Positions 1-8,992 are shown, numbered from the stretch's first letter. The stretch is 25,185 bases of DNA from Prolixibacteraceae bacterium UBA6162 (GCA_002428215.1 DIUI01000072.1:1-25185), one strand, 5' to 3'. Translations and numbers: made by a program. The notes: a model not told the origin generated them from the letters alone.

Positions 1-180
1 CAGCTCGAAGCCGGTATCAATAACTTCAGAAATCAGTTAAAGACGGAGCATCTTGAGTATCTGCGTACCGGTATATATGCCTACGAAGCAGGTATTATAT
101 TCAACGATCTTTTCTCGGAAAGCGAAAAACTGGCCGATTATGCCATCAATGTTTCCGAAGCATTAAGTGAAGTAAAGTAG
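1..180 (+). CDS. Na/phosphate symporter, C-terminal fragment (PhoU-like tail)
   Basis: The first frame is open from the window edge to a TAG at 178-180 and gives 59 residues; the start lies upstream of the window. The fragment reads as a helical segment with the pattern FRNQLKTEHLEYL, then a Tyr/Gly-rich turn, then FNDLFSESEKLADYAINVSE. This matches the last helices of the PhoU-like domain at the C-terminus of NptA/YjbB-type Na/Pi cotransporters, in which an [ED]xExxxDYxxN motif is typical. In that family the missing N-terminal part is a membrane domain that moves phosphate with sodium across the inner membrane. A free-standing PhoU regulator is the alternative, but the ending resembles the symporter fusion more. 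The gene converges on the acyl-CoA synthetase gene with 36 nt between the two stops, and no clear terminator hairpin is seen there. Confidence 0.75.
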   Translation, partial: QLEAGINNFRNQLKTEHLEYLRTGIYAYEAGIIFNDLFSESEKLADYAINVSEALSEVK

Positions 181-216
181 AGAATCTTGAAAATGGCACC
201 TGTTGGTACTGTTTTA

Positions 217-1848
217 TTATTCAAGCAGTTGGATAGCCATTTCGGTTAATCTGAACTTCTGCACCTTCCCGCTGGCAGCTGTTGGAAAATCATCCACGAA
301 GAAGATGTACTTTGGAATTTTAAACCGGGCTATTTTTCCGCGGCAATAACCTGTTACCTCCTCCTCTGTGAGTTTCTCTTCGGCCTTTAACTTAATGAAT
401 GCGGCAACCTCTTCTCCATATTTTTTACTTGGAATGCCCACAACTTCAATCCCTGCAATTTGTGGCATTTCCTCTATGAAGTTTTCGATCTCCCGGGGGT
501 AGATGTACTCTCCTCCGCGATTTATCATCTCTTTAATCCTGCCGGTAATCTGATAAAAACCATCTTCTGTTTGAACAGCTAAATCTCCTGAGTGAAGCCA
601 TCCGTCAGAATCGATGGCCAAAACGGTCGCTTCTTCATCCTTGTAATAGCCTTTCATTACATTGTACCCACGACAACAGATCTCCCCGGATTCACCCGGA
701 TTGCAAAGCTCGCCACTCTCGCGATGTACAATCTTTACTTCCACATTGGGCAGAGCAAAACCCACCGTATTAGCACGCACTGCTGCCGAATTATGCGTTC
801 TGGTGGCCGTCATACCGGGAGAAGATTCGGTGAGTCCGTATACAGATATGATATCTCTAATGTGCATCTTGTTCATTACCTGTTGAATGGTCTCAACCTG
901 GCATGGCGCCCCGGCAATAATTCCTGTGCGCAGTGTGCTTAAATCAAACATGCCGAACATTGGGTGATGCAGCATCGATTTGAACATGGCAGGTACCCCA
1001 TAGAGTGCGGTGGAACGTTCTTTTTGTATGGAAGCCATAACCATAACCGGATCAAACTCTTCGGAGAACACCATAGTGGCTCCATGCGATACTATCGCAC
1101 AAGCTGCCAGAACATTTCCGAAGGTGTGAAATAATGGAACCGAGACCATAAGACGCTCTTTGCCAGAGAACTTCATACATTGACCAACCGAATAGCCATT
1201 GTTAAGAATGTTGTGGTGCGACAACATTACCCCTTTAGGATACCCTGTAGTTCCGCCTGTAAACTGCATGGTTACCACATCGTGGCACGACAGCCCTTCC
1301 TGTATGATCTCGATTTCTGAGTTGTCGAGATGCGATCCCAGTAACATTAGTTCCTGTGTGCTATACATTCCCCGATGTTTTTGCTGTCCGATGAAGACTA
1401 TATTCCTAAGGAATGGAAATTTTTCCGTTAGCAATTCCCCCCTTGCACAACTCTTCAATTCGGGAATCAATCCAAAAATAATGTCGACATAGTCGCTGTC
1501 GCGATAGCCATCGGCCAGGCAAAGTGTATGTAAATCGGCAGCTTTAAGCACAAATTCGAGTTCCGACTCTTTGTAACCTGTATTGATGGGTACCAAAACA
1601 GCTCCTATTTTTGCGGCAGCAAACATGAAGGTAAGCCAGTCGGGAACATTTTTTGCCCAGATTCCCACCTTGTCGCCTGGCCTGACTCCTACGTATAGCA
1701 ATCCTTTTGCCAGATTGTCGGTTCGTACATTGAAATCGGCATAGGTGAAACGAAGATTTCTGTCGGGATATACGATGAACTCCTTACCGGGATGCTCAAA
1801 AACCCATTTTTCGAGCATGTCACCTAAAGTGTAATCTAGAAGCTGCAT
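217..1848 (-). CDS. Acyl-CoA synthetase (AMP-binding, FadD-like)
   Basis: A complete 543-residue adenylate-forming enzyme, the usual length for medium/long-chain fatty-acyl-CoA ligases. All core motifs are visible: the phosphate-binding loop TGGTTGYPKG near residue 197, YGLTESSP near 337, the SGDLA aspartate near 420, the hinge GRIKEMINRGGEYIYP near 436, and the C-terminal SGKVQK lysine near 528 that completes adenylation. Family knowledge: such enzymes activate a carboxylic acid with ATP to acyl-AMP and transfer it to CoA in the cytoplasm. The chain length or substrate cannot be read from sequence. It lies 20 nt downstream of an XRE-cupin regulator gene on the same strand, so the two are probably one operon and the regulator probably senses a ligand linked to this reaction. 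No signal peptide or membrane segment is seen. Confidence 0.93.
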   Translation of the reverse strand: MQLLDYTLGDMLEKWVFEHPGKEFIVYPDRNLRFTYADFNVRTDNLAKGLLYVGVRPGDKVGIWAKNVPDWLTFMFAAAKIGAVLVPINTGYKESELEFVLKAADLHTLCLADGYRDSDYVDIIFGLIPELKSCARGELLTEKFPFLRNIVFIGQQKHRGMYSTQELMLLGSHLDNSEIEIIQEGLSCHDVVTMQFTGGTTGYPKGVMLSHHNILNNGYSVGQCMKFSGKERLMVSVPLFHTFGNVLAACAIVSHGATMVFSEEFDPVMVMASIQKERSTALYGVPAMFKSMLHHPMFGMFDLSTLRTGIIAGAPCQVETIQQVMNKMHIRDIISVYGLTESSPGMTATRTHNSAAVRANTVGFALPNVEVKIVHRESGELCNPGESGEICCRGYNVMKGYYKDEEATVLAIDSDGWLHSGDLAVQTEDGFYQITGRIKEMINRGGEYIYPREIENFIEEMPQIAGIEVVGIPSKKYGEEVAAFIKLKAEEKLTEEEVTGYCRGKIARFKIPKYIFFVDDFPTAASGKVQKFRLTEMAIQLLE

Positions 1849-1868
1849 AGATATATTTTTGTCAAGGA

Positions 1869-2447
1869 TCAGTAGGGAGTGTAAACAATGGCCAGCAAAC
1901 GCGCCGATGCTCCCGGGGCTGCATGAACATTATGGGTTACAATGGAATCGTAATAGATGCTATCGCCGGCAAGCAGCGTGAAGGTTTCCTTGCCATAGCT
2001 GATTTCTATGCTGCCCTCAAGTACATATATAAACTCTTCGCCTTCGTGCGACGATAGTTTGTAATCGGAGGCCTTTGCGGGGTGTATGTCAACAATAAAA
2101 GGTTCCATATGTCTTCCGGCCTTGTCTGGAGCCAGTGCATGAAAGTTCAGATGCTGACGGCTGGCCGGATCACTCGAAGAAAAGCTGATGGCTTCTTCTG
2201 CCTTGCCCGCTCTCACGATAACTGGACCGTTCTGCTCTGCATCATCAAGAAAAGTTCCGATGCGAACTCCTAATGCCCTTGCAATCCTGATCAAAGGCCC
2301 CAGCGACGGCAGTATCCCGTCAACCTCAATTTTCTCCAGTTGCATCAGATCGAGATTGGCATTCAAAGCCAGATCTTCGCGAGATATGCTGCGCATTTCG
2401 CGATATTCACGAATTTTATGTCCAATATTGTTAACTGCTGTATCCAT
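1869..2447 (-). CDS. XRE-family transcriptional regulator with C-terminal cupin domain
   Basis: A 192-residue two-domain protein. Residues about 8-68 form an HTH_3 (Cro/C1-type) DNA-binding domain (IGHKIREYREMRSISREDLA, then a second helix and LGVRIGTFLDD). Residues about 112-190 form a small beta-barrel cupin with HEGEEFIYVLEG near 134 and GDSIYYDSIVTHNV near 161, supplying the usual His/Glu pocket residues. Regulators of this architecture bind small molecules in the cupin and usually act on neighbouring genes. It precedes the acyl-CoA synthetase gene by 20 nt, suggesting a self-regulated two-gene operon. The 5' side holds no perfect TAnnTTTG element; the nearest is TAAATTTC read on the minus strand (2483-2490). 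The ligand is unknown; a fatty-acid or CoA-thioester related signal is inference from context. Confidence 0.9.
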   Translation of the reverse strand: MDTAVNNIGHKIREYREMRSISREDLALNANLDLMQLEKIEVDGILPSLGPLIRIARALGVRIGTFLDDAEQNGPVIVRAGKAEEAISFSSSDPASRQHLNFHALAPDKAGRHMEPFIVDIHPAKASDYKLSSHEGEEFIYVLEGSIEISYGKETFTLLAGDSIYYDSIVTHNVHAAPGASARLLAIVYTPY

Positions 2448-2914
2448 AGTGGTTCTATTTGATGCTTGGTTTTTGCTGATCCGAAATTTAATTTTTTCGA
2501 AGGTGCGGTATGCTGTCCCATAACAATTAGACAGCCAACCCTAAAATTGCAATTTCCCGATCGTTAGATTGTTACTTCAATAGGCCGGCACAGTTTGTTA
2601 TGGCAGAATCCAAATGCTAAATTACGGAAATAAATCTGAGTAGGAACACTCAATTTAACCGGCAAAATCTGGAATACCACTTATCCTAAATGCCCTGCAC
2701 AGGCAATTGAATATTGAACAAATCCTCGGTTTGGGAAAATCGAAGGCAAAAATAACACTAATCGCCAAAAATTCAAGTATAAAGGTTTATCCTCCCATTT
2801 GGCAGCGTATGTTAAGAGCTACTAAAAAAACAGCATCCCCTGTTGGTCTGCGAACCTGCTCAGGCCGCTGCAGAGCATGTAATTACCAACAAGTATATCA
2901 AAAAGGCCAAAAAA
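2448..2914. other. 467-nt intergenic region between regulator gene and glgP
   Basis: This stretch holds the upstream region of the XRE-cupin operon on its right strand sense and the 3' flank of the phosphorylase gene. A 76-codon plus-strand frame (2707-2937) runs through it, but it overlaps the end of the phosphorylase gene, has no recognisable domain, and its composition is that of noncoding DNA, so it is not called. A weak A-run plus short hairpin at 2824-2844 is listed separately. No tRNA or other RNA gene is recognised. Confidence 0.5.
2824..2844 (-). terminator. Possible weak terminator downstream of glgP
   Basis: Read on the minus strand the sequence is AACAG-GGGATG-CTGTT followed directly by further T residues: a 5-bp perfect stem, 6-nt loop and U-tract. 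It lies about 70 nt beyond the phosphorylase stop codon, in the right orientation to end the storage-polysaccharide operon. The stem is short, so efficiency is doubtful. Confidence 0.35.
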
Positions 2915-5494
2915 TCAGAGCCACTTTACATATCTGAAGTCCTGCCGGTGGCCAAGCTGTTTGTTTTTAGGAAATAACCTTAACCCGTAACTAAATGTTC
3001 CGGCATTTTGTAAATGCACATTCAGGGCGTATGTTACCACTCCATTTTCGAAGCTTTCGGTTTCAAATTCAAGCTTCTCAATCAGTTTTACCGGAACCTG
3101 ATTCCCATTGGTGGTAACCAAAAGCTCCAATCCAACATCTTCACGGGCCAAACCCTTCAGGTCTACCACCACGCGGGCCGGATAATCCTCTCCAATGTGC
3201 ATTAAGTTGGTCACTCCATCGGCTATTTGGATCTCTTTCACCTCGATGTTTTCCCAGATAGAGCTCACCTGCTCTTTCCATGCCGATAGTTCGCGTGCAA
3301 TCTTGAAATCGTTCTCCTTTATGCGCAGCGATCGCTTATACAGCGGGTGGTAAAAACGGTCGCCATAATCCCTGATCATGCGTGATGTCGTAAAATGGGG
3401 AGCAACTTCTGAAATGTTGTTTTTAATGTAGGTAACCCATCGTTCTGGAATTCCCTGTTTGTTGCGGTCGAAGAAAGATTCAATGATCTCCTTCTCAAGA
3501 ATGTCATAAATGGTTGCAGCGTCTAACTCATCCTGAAGGTCCTGTACGTCAAATGTACGCTCTTGGGGTAGTGCCCATCCGGCATCCTTTGTATAGCCTT
3601 CAACCCACCATCCGTCGAGTACGGAGAAATGGAGTGTGCCATTCATGACTCCTTTTTCGCCACTTGTTCCTGAAGCTTCGAGTGGGCGAGTGGGCGTATT
3701 GAGCCAAACATCGACTCCTTGCAACAACATCTTGGCCAGATTCATGTCATAATTTTGAACAAACAGAACCTTGCCCCTGAACTCGGGCATTTTAGATATT
3801 GCTACAATGTGTTTAATTAAATCCTGACCCATTTTATCGGCAGGGTGGGCTTTACCCGCAAAGATGAACTGAACGGGTTTTAAAGGATTGTTAACTATTT
3901 TCGACAGTCGCTCAAGGTCACGGAAAAGCAAATGTGCACGCTTATAGGTAGCAAATCTGCGGGCAAAACCTATGGTAAGTGCCTCAGGGTTGAGTTTTCC
4001 CATAATTTCGTTGACCAGTTTTGGGTTCTCGTGCCGCTTAATCCATACATCCGAGAATCGCTGGCGGATGTATTGTATGGTCTTAAGCCGCAGAGCCTGA
4101 CGGAGCTTCCAGATCCTTTCCGAAGGTACATCGTATATCTTTTTCCACCGGTCGAAGTCGAGCAGGTTGGAAGTAAAGTCGCTGCCAAAATATTCAAGGT
4201 GCAGTTCTTTCCACTCTTTGGCGGTCCAGGTGGGGTAGTGCACTCCATTGGTAACATAACCAATGTCGATCTCCTCCTCCATATAGCCTCGGTACAAATG
4301 TTTCAGAACACCTTTGCTCACATCTCCGTGTAGTTTGCTTACCCCATTAATGCCATGCGAAAGGTTGCTGGCAAGGTAACTCATGTTGAAGTGATCTTCG
4401 TCGGGATGCGACTTGCCAAGGTTTATAAACTCTTCCCACTCGAGTCCAATCCGCGAGGCATAGGGGTACATGTAGACCTTAAAAAGATCGTTGTGGAACG
4501 AGTCGTGACCTGCCGGCACAGGGGTGTGGGTAGTGAAAAGTGTCGATGATTTTACAACCTCCGACGCCTCGGCAAAGCTAAGATTCTCTGTGGCAATAAG
4601 CTTGGCGATCCTTTCAACACCAATAAGTGCAGCATGCCCTTCATTGCAGTGATAGATGTCGCTTTTGTATCCCAGTTTCTCTAAAGCCCTGATACCGCCA
4701 ATGCCAAGTAACATCTCCTGCTTTAACCGGTTTTCATTATCGCCCCCATAAAGGTTATGGGTGATAGAGCGGTCGCGCTCATCGTTAACATCATGATCGG
4801 TCTCCATCAGGTAGAGCTTGATTGCTCCAACATTGGCCTGCCAAACTCTGGCCATGACCTGACGGCCGGGAAATTCTACGAATACCTCAACCCAGTTTCC
4901 CTCTGAATCGTATGCCGGCTGCACCGGAATCTTCGAAAAATGTTCCGCTATATAATTGTTGATCTGATTTCCTTCTGTGTCGATGGTCTGCTTGAAATAT
5001 CCATACCGGTACAAGAGACCTACACCAATAAGATCGACGTTGGCATCGCTGGCTTCTTTGAGATAATCTCCGGCCAAAACACCCAGTCCTCCCGAAAAAA
5101 TCTTCAGACTGTCGTGGAGGCCATATTCCATGCTAAAGTAGGCTATCTTAGGCGCTACAGGCGACTTTCGGGTTGAAAGATAATTTTGCAGGTCGGCATG
5201 AGTATCGTACATCTTTTTCATGAAGGCTTTATCCTTCGAGAGTGCAAGAAGTCGATTAAAGTTTACCTTTTCCAAGAGCAGGATTGGATTGTGTAAAACC
5301 TCTTCCCATACCGCGGGGTCGACCGACTGAAAAAGATCGCGCGCTTGCTGGTTCCAAACCCACCAAAGGTTTCGTGACAACTCCCTCAATGGTTCCAGCG
5401 TTTCCGGGAGATTTGATTCAACTACAAATTTTCTCCAGTTGGGCCCCTCCGACAGGGGTGGTTGTATGTATCGTGCAATGTTATCCTTACGCAT
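2915..5494 (-). CDS. glgP: Alpha-glucan (glycogen) phosphorylase, short GT35 type
   Basis: A GT35 phosphorylase of the short, atypical alpha-glucan family. It removes glucose from glycogen or maltodextrin ends with phosphate, giving glucose-1-phosphate. Counting from the ATG used here (859 residues): LRELSRNLWWVWN near 36, YFSMEYGLHDSLKIFSGGLG near 119, HCNEGHAA near 282, GFARRFATYKRA near 509, and the PLP site EASGTSGEKGVMNG with the cofactor lysine near 614. The frame is open to an upstream ATG at 5560, which would add 22 hydrophobic/basic residues not typical of the family; the ATG at 5494 starts with the family-like N-terminus and is preferred. It follows the GH57 gene on the same strand with 147 nt between them. 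A perfect inverted repeat, CTTCGC-N6-GCGAAG, lies at 5522-5539 just before the start. Confidence 0.93.
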   Translation of the reverse strand: MRKDNIARYIQPPLSEGPNWRKFVVESNLPETLEPLRELSRNLWWVWNQQARDLFQSVDPAVWEEVLHNPILLLEKVNFNRLLALSKDKAFMKKMYDTHADLQNYLSTRKSPVAPKIAYFSMEYGLHDSLKIFSGGLGVLAGDYLKEASDANVDLIGVGLLYRYGYFKQTIDTEGNQINNYIAEHFSKIPVQPAYDSEGNWVEVFVEFPGRQVMARVWQANVGAIKLYLMETDHDVNDERDRSITHNLYGGDNENRLKQEMLLGIGGIRALEKLGYKSDIYHCNEGHAALIGVERIAKLIATENLSFAEASEVVKSSTLFTTHTPVPAGHDSFHNDLFKVYMYPYASRIGLEWEEFINLGKSHPDEDHFNMSYLASNLSHGINGVSKLHGDVSKGVLKHLYRGYMEEEIDIGYVTNGVHYPTWTAKEWKELHLEYFGSDFTSNLLDFDRWKKIYDVPSERIWKLRQALRLKTIQYIRQRFSDVWIKRHENPKLVNEIMGKLNPEALTIGFARRFATYKRAHLLFRDLERLSKIVNNPLKPVQFIFAGKAHPADKMGQDLIKHIVAISKMPEFRGKVLFVQNYDMNLAKMLLQGVDVWLNTPTRPLEASGTSGEKGVMNGTLHFSVLDGWWVEGYTKDAGWALPQERTFDVQDLQDELDAATIYDILEKEIIESFFDRNKQGIPERWVTYIKNNISEVAPHFTTSRMIRDYGDRFYHPLYKRSLRIKENDFKIARELSAWKEQVSSIWENIEVKEIQIADGVTNLMHIGEDYPARVVVDLKGLAREDVGLELLVTTNGNQVPVKLIEKLEFETESFENGVVTYALNVHLQNAGTFSYGLRLFPKNKQLGHRQDFRYVKWL

Positions 5495-5641
5495 ATAATA
5501 TAGGGTTTGGCAAAGTAAATCCTTCGCCTGTTTGCGAAGCAGCAAAAATAACGGCTTCAATCCAAACTTGAACCTACAATTCGGATTAATTTGGGTTTTG
5601 TTCGTTTCAGGAGAAGGAAATGCAGGTTAATCGACTGATAT

Positions 5642-6949
5642 TTAACTCCCTGAAGCTGGGTTATCTTTTTGTTTATTCAGCTTGTGCAAAGCGAGTTTAT
5701 ACTTTTCGAGTTGAATCTGTTGCCTTTTGACCTTCCTTTCAAGCTTATCGGCTTTACTTGCCGTCCTGTTTTTGCCTTTCGGTCCAACGCGCTGCGAAAA
5801 GTCACTTACGATGTTCATGAAATTGATAAACGCTTCGTGGGCCGTGGTCCAGGGATTGAGCTGCGAGGTTGGGGTTTGCTCAAACCAGCGGTTCGACATG
5901 TATCTGAAATGATCGCTACTCTGCAGGGCTAACCATTCAAGTTGGATAGCATCGTTCTCTATTCCGCGCAAAGTAGGGGCCAGGGTGTAAAGTTTCTGCA
6001 GGGCTTCGGTTTGTAATTCGTTGCCCGGAAATAAGGAGTGCTGAGGATCTATGCCTGAATACATTGCAGGGTGTGGCACCCCTAAAAGCGAAACCGGAGG
6101 AGAATATGCAATAGTTTCTGCAGGTGATGAGCAAACCAGGTGCTCCGATTTAGACACCAATGTTAAAAAACGGTTCAGAAATTCGAACCATCCGTTTTTG
6201 CCGGAAGCCTGGCCTGCAAACATTTCGTAATCAAACAAGAGGGTAACCGATTGGTCGCCCGGGGTGCTGTGTTCGAGATGTTCGATAAGTGCTTCAGGCG
6301 TGAGGTCCGAAATTGGATCCCGGTTATTGGAAAAAGAGAGCATTTTAGTTCTTTCCGGGTTAAGCATCAGAATCTTAAGCGCAGGTTCCCGGGTGTTGGC
6401 ATAGAGCATGTCTGGACTTCTCCAGCCAAGCAGATGTCGGGATCCTTCGGCGATGGTCGATTCAAACCCCAGAGAATGAATGGTCGCTCCAATATCGTCG
6501 GAGTAGAGCAACTCTCCATTGAAAAAGCTGGTGGGATGTACATTGAAATATTTCTGAAGTATGCGCCGGTGTCGAATAACCTCCTCTCGAAAGGCCGGCT
6601 TGCTGTAAGCCGAAGAGAGCGAATGGGCCCAGGTGCCTCCCAGAAATTCCACGTTGCCGGTCTGTTGTAACTCCGAGAACGATGCTATAACTTGCGGAGC
6701 ATATTGACCGAACAGCTCAATGGCACTCCCAGACAGGTAGAAAGAGGCCTTCAATTTGCCTTTTCCCAGCTGAAGATTTCGAAGCATCATCCCGTTGAGG
6801 GGAAGGTAGGCCCTTTGTGCTAGCTTTTCGATGCCATTCTGGTTGGCAAAATCATCGAAATAATAGTGTTCCCGTCCGATATCAAAAAAGCGGTAACGAC
6901 GTAATTGAAAGGGGTGGTGAACCCTGAATATGATATTCAGTCGCTTCAT
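5642..6949 (-). CDS. GH57-family glycoside hydrolase/transferase-like protein
   Basis: 435 residues with the GH57 (beta/alpha)7-barrel signature: HHPFQL near residue 11 (region 1, usually HQPxRL), GGTWAHSL near 104 (region 2), FFNGELLY near 142 with E146 as candidate nucleophile (region 3), and LLFDYEMF near 237 with D240 as candidate acid (region 4). The usual DYETFGEH form of region 4 is changed to DYEMFAGQ, so the histidine is missing. Members of this family in Bacteroidota are annotated as alpha-amylases and sit with a glycosyltransferase in glycogen clusters. The last 40 residues are Lys/Gln-rich and predicted coiled coil. No signal peptide is seen, so it is cytoplasmic. Its ATG overlaps the TGA of the upstream glycosyltransferase gene (ATGA), indicating translational coupling. 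Precise activity (amylase, transferase or branching) is not settled. Confidence 0.85.
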   Translation of the reverse strand: MKRLNIIFRVHHPFQLRRYRFFDIGREHYYFDDFANQNGIEKLAQRAYLPLNGMMLRNLQLGKGKLKASFYLSGSAIELFGQYAPQVIASFSELQQTGNVEFLGGTWAHSLSSAYSKPAFREEVIRHRRILQKYFNVHPTSFFNGELLYSDDIGATIHSLGFESTIAEGSRHLLGWRSPDMLYANTREPALKILMLNPERTKMLSFSNNRDPISDLTPEALIEHLEHSTPGDQSVTLLFDYEMFAGQASGKNGWFEFLNRFLTLVSKSEHLVCSSPAETIAYSPPVSLLGVPHPAMYSGIDPQHSLFPGNELQTEALQKLYTLAPTLRGIENDAIQLEWLALQSSDHFRYMSNRWFEQTPTSQLNPWTTAHEAFINFMNIVSDFSQRVGPKGKNRTASKADKLERKVKRQQIQLEKYKLALHKLNKQKDNPASGS

Positions 6950-8259
6950 GCCTGGGAAACTTGTGGTTTGTGAGACTCTGTTACTTGGTTGTAAAGGTGT
7001 CTGATTTGTTTAGCCGAGTGCGTCCATTGCAGATGATCTACTTCAACCTTGCCTGACTTTCGCAATACCCCCGACAAAGCCGGGTATTGTAGAAGTCCAT
7101 GAATGGTGTCGGCCAGAGCATAGGTGTCCCAAAAATCGATCTTTACAGCGTAATGCACAATTTCAGCGACTCCCGATTGCTTGCTGATAATCACAGGCAC
7201 CCCTGCCTGCATGGCCTCGAGAGGAACAATGCCAAAAGGTTCAGAAACAGAAGGCATTACGCATACATCGCTGATGCTAAGCAGGTAGTCGGCATCCTGC
7301 TGTTCGAGAAAACCCGTAAAATAAAATTTATCAGAGATGCCAAGACGGGCGCACTGCTCTATCATTTGATCCATAAGGTCACCACTGCCGGCCATAACAA
7401 AACGTACATTTTTTAGTTTGCGAAGCACCAGATTGGCAGCCTCAATGAAGTATTCTGGTCCTTTCTGGTAAGTAATTCTGCCTAAAAAAGTTACCGTTTT
7501 TTCATTGTGTTTTTTTTCGAATTTAGTTCCGCGGGCAAGCTTCCGGGGTTCAATTCCGTTGTAAACTGTTACAACCTTCCCGGGTGCTATGTGGTATTTT
7601 TCGATAATGGTTTGGCGGGTGAGGTTGCTTACGGCAACGACCTTGTCGGCGAAATCCATTCCTTCGCGCTCAATCGCATATACTGTTGGGTTTACATTGC
7701 CGCCCGATCGGTCGAATTCAGTGGAATGTACATGAACAACCAGTGGCTTACCGGTAATCTTACTGGCCTTGATTCCCGCAGGAAAGGCCATCCAATCGTG
7801 GGCATGTACCAGGTCAATTTCCTTTTCCTGTGCTATCACACCTGCCACCAAAGCAAACTTTCGAATCTCCTGATACAGATTATGGCCATAATCGCCCGAG
7901 AATTCAAGAGTACCCGAATCGGTTACTTCTACAAAGGCGGTATTCGATTCATATTTTTGCGACTTAAGCCTCCAGAAATCATCCGGGGTGATATAGGGAA
8001 CCAATTCAGAAGAGATGCCTATAAGTTCGGTCATTTTGCCTTTCTCGGCAAGGTTGATCCACTCCCGCACAACGGGCACCTGATTGGCCCCTATAAGTTC
8101 GGCTCCTTCGGGGTGCTCGTCGCCCCAGGCACGTGGTACTACAAAAACAATATCGGTATCGGTAAGCGACGAAAGTCCCTTCGACAGACCATAACAGGCT
8201 GTTCCTAAACCACCGGAAATATGGGGGGGGAACTCCCATCCAAACATCAGAATCTTCAT
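6946..8259 (-). CDS. Glycosyltransferase, GT-B fold (glycogen/starch synthase-like, GT4/GT5)
   Basis: 437 residues from the ATG at 8259; the frame extends six codons further to an ATG at 8277, but the family N-terminus (MKILMFGWEFPP) starts here. The N-terminal domain has the ISGGLGTACYGL loop, equivalent to the KxGGL nucleotide-sugar loop of starch synthases, and LVHAHDW near 151. The C-terminal domain has FLGRITYQKG near 258 and SEPFGIVPLEAMQAG near 339, the E-x7-E motif that binds the donor and catalyses retaining transfer. Together with the following GH57 and phosphorylase genes this points to cytoplasmic alpha-glucan (glycogen) synthesis, though donor and acceptor are inferred. The first gene of the cluster, it starts 100 nt after rsmG; no clear promoter is seen in that gap. 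A run of eight C residues on the coding strand sits at codons 10-13. Confidence 0.88.
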   Translation of the reverse strand: MKILMFGWEFPPHISGGLGTACYGLSKGLSSLTDTDIVFVVPRAWGDEHPEGAELIGANQVPVVREWINLAEKGKMTELIGISSELVPYITPDDFWRLKSQKYESNTAFVEVTDSGTLEFSGDYGHNLYQEIRKFALVAGVIAQEKEIDLVHAHDWMAFPAGIKASKITGKPLVVHVHSTEFDRSGGNVNPTVYAIEREGMDFADKVVAVSNLTRQTIIEKYHIAPGKVVTVYNGIEPRKLARGTKFEKKHNEKTVTFLGRITYQKGPEYFIEAANLVLRKLKNVRFVMAGSGDLMDQMIEQCARLGISDKFYFTGFLEQQDADYLLSISDVCVMPSVSEPFGIVPLEAMQAGVPVIISKQSGVAEIVHYAVKIDFWDTYALADTIHGLLQYPALSGVLRKSGKVEVDHLQWTHSAKQIRHLYNQVTESHKPQVSQA

Positions 8260-8359
8260 TGAATCAAGGTCATACAAACACGATTGCCGCTGGCATTGGA
8301 ATATCAGGGTGTACCCGGAAATCCACTACACAACCATCGCTAAGGTACAACTGAAATGT

Positions 8360-8992
8360 TCAGATTGCAAGGTAAACTACTTTTTTTGTTTCGAAAAATT
8401 CCCCATCGAAATGTTCTGATAGCTCATATACCACCGCACGTTTGCCAAAGGGTTTAAGTTCCCTGCTGAGATCTCCTCCTTTAAGATAGAGTACTCCATT
8501 GGGTAAAGCGTTTTGGTGCTGTTTGGAGATGTTTTTTGAAATCCAGCCGGTAAAGGTCGGCAATTCGGTTACAGCGCGGCTCACAACAAAATCATAGTGC
8601 CCGGTAAGAGTTTCGGCCCTTGTATGCGTCGCAGTAACGTTGTGAAGATGCAGTTTGTCGGCAATGTCAGATACAACCTTTATCTTCTTTCCGATGGAGT
8701 CTACCAGATGAAATCTGACCTCAGGAAACATTATGGCCAGAGGAATACCCGGGAAACCGCCCCCTGTTCCCACATCCAGAATATAACTGCCTTCAGTGAA
8801 ACGTAAAATTTTCGCAATGCCCAGCGAATGAAGAATGTGCTTTTCGTAAAGACCCTCCATATCTTTGCGCGAAATCACATTGATTTGGGCATTCCAGTGA
8901 GCATACAATTCATCAAGTGCCCCAAACCGTTCAATCTGAATTGATGTCAATTGGGGGAAGTATTTTGTAATTAGGGTAATATTGCCCGACAT
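8360..8992 (-). CDS. rsmG: 16S rRNA (guanine527-N7)-methyltransferase RsmG
   Basis: 210 residues, normal for RsmG/GidB. The N-terminal helical part contains LYAHWNAQINVISRKD near 29 and LYEKHILHSLG near 48, both characteristic of the family. The S-adenosylmethionine site DVGTGGGFPGIPLAI follows near residue 73, then LVDSIGKKIKVV near 95 and SRAVTELP near 137. The enzyme methylates N7 of G527 in the 530 loop of 16S rRNA, and loss usually gives low-level streptomycin resistance. The gene follows the sigma-factor gene by 30 nt on the same strand and is probably cotranscribed. Confidence 0.95.
   Translation of the reverse strand: MSGNITLITKYFPQLTSIQIERFGALDELYAHWNAQINVISRKDMEGLYEKHILHSLGIAKILRFTEGSYILDVGTGGGFPGIPLAIMFPEVRFHLVDSIGKKIKVVSDIADKLHLHNVTATHTRAETLTGHYDFVVSRAVTELPTFTGWISKNISKQHQNALPNGVLYLKGGDLSRELKPFGKRAVVYELSEHFDGEFFETKKVVYLAI

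Noticed and set aside
2707..2937. 76-codon plus-strand frame in the regulator-glgP gap
   Set aside because: It overlaps the 3' end of the phosphorylase gene on the opposite strand, shows no domain or plausible composition, and has no promoter.
3932..4333. 133-codon plus-strand frame inside glgP
   Set aside because: It is antisense to a conserved enzyme and has no recognisable domain; typical shadow frame.
7507..8208. 233-codon plus-strand frame antisense to the glycosyltransferase
   Set aside because: Long, but it lies wholly opposite a gene with all family motifs; the open frame follows from codon bias of the real gene.
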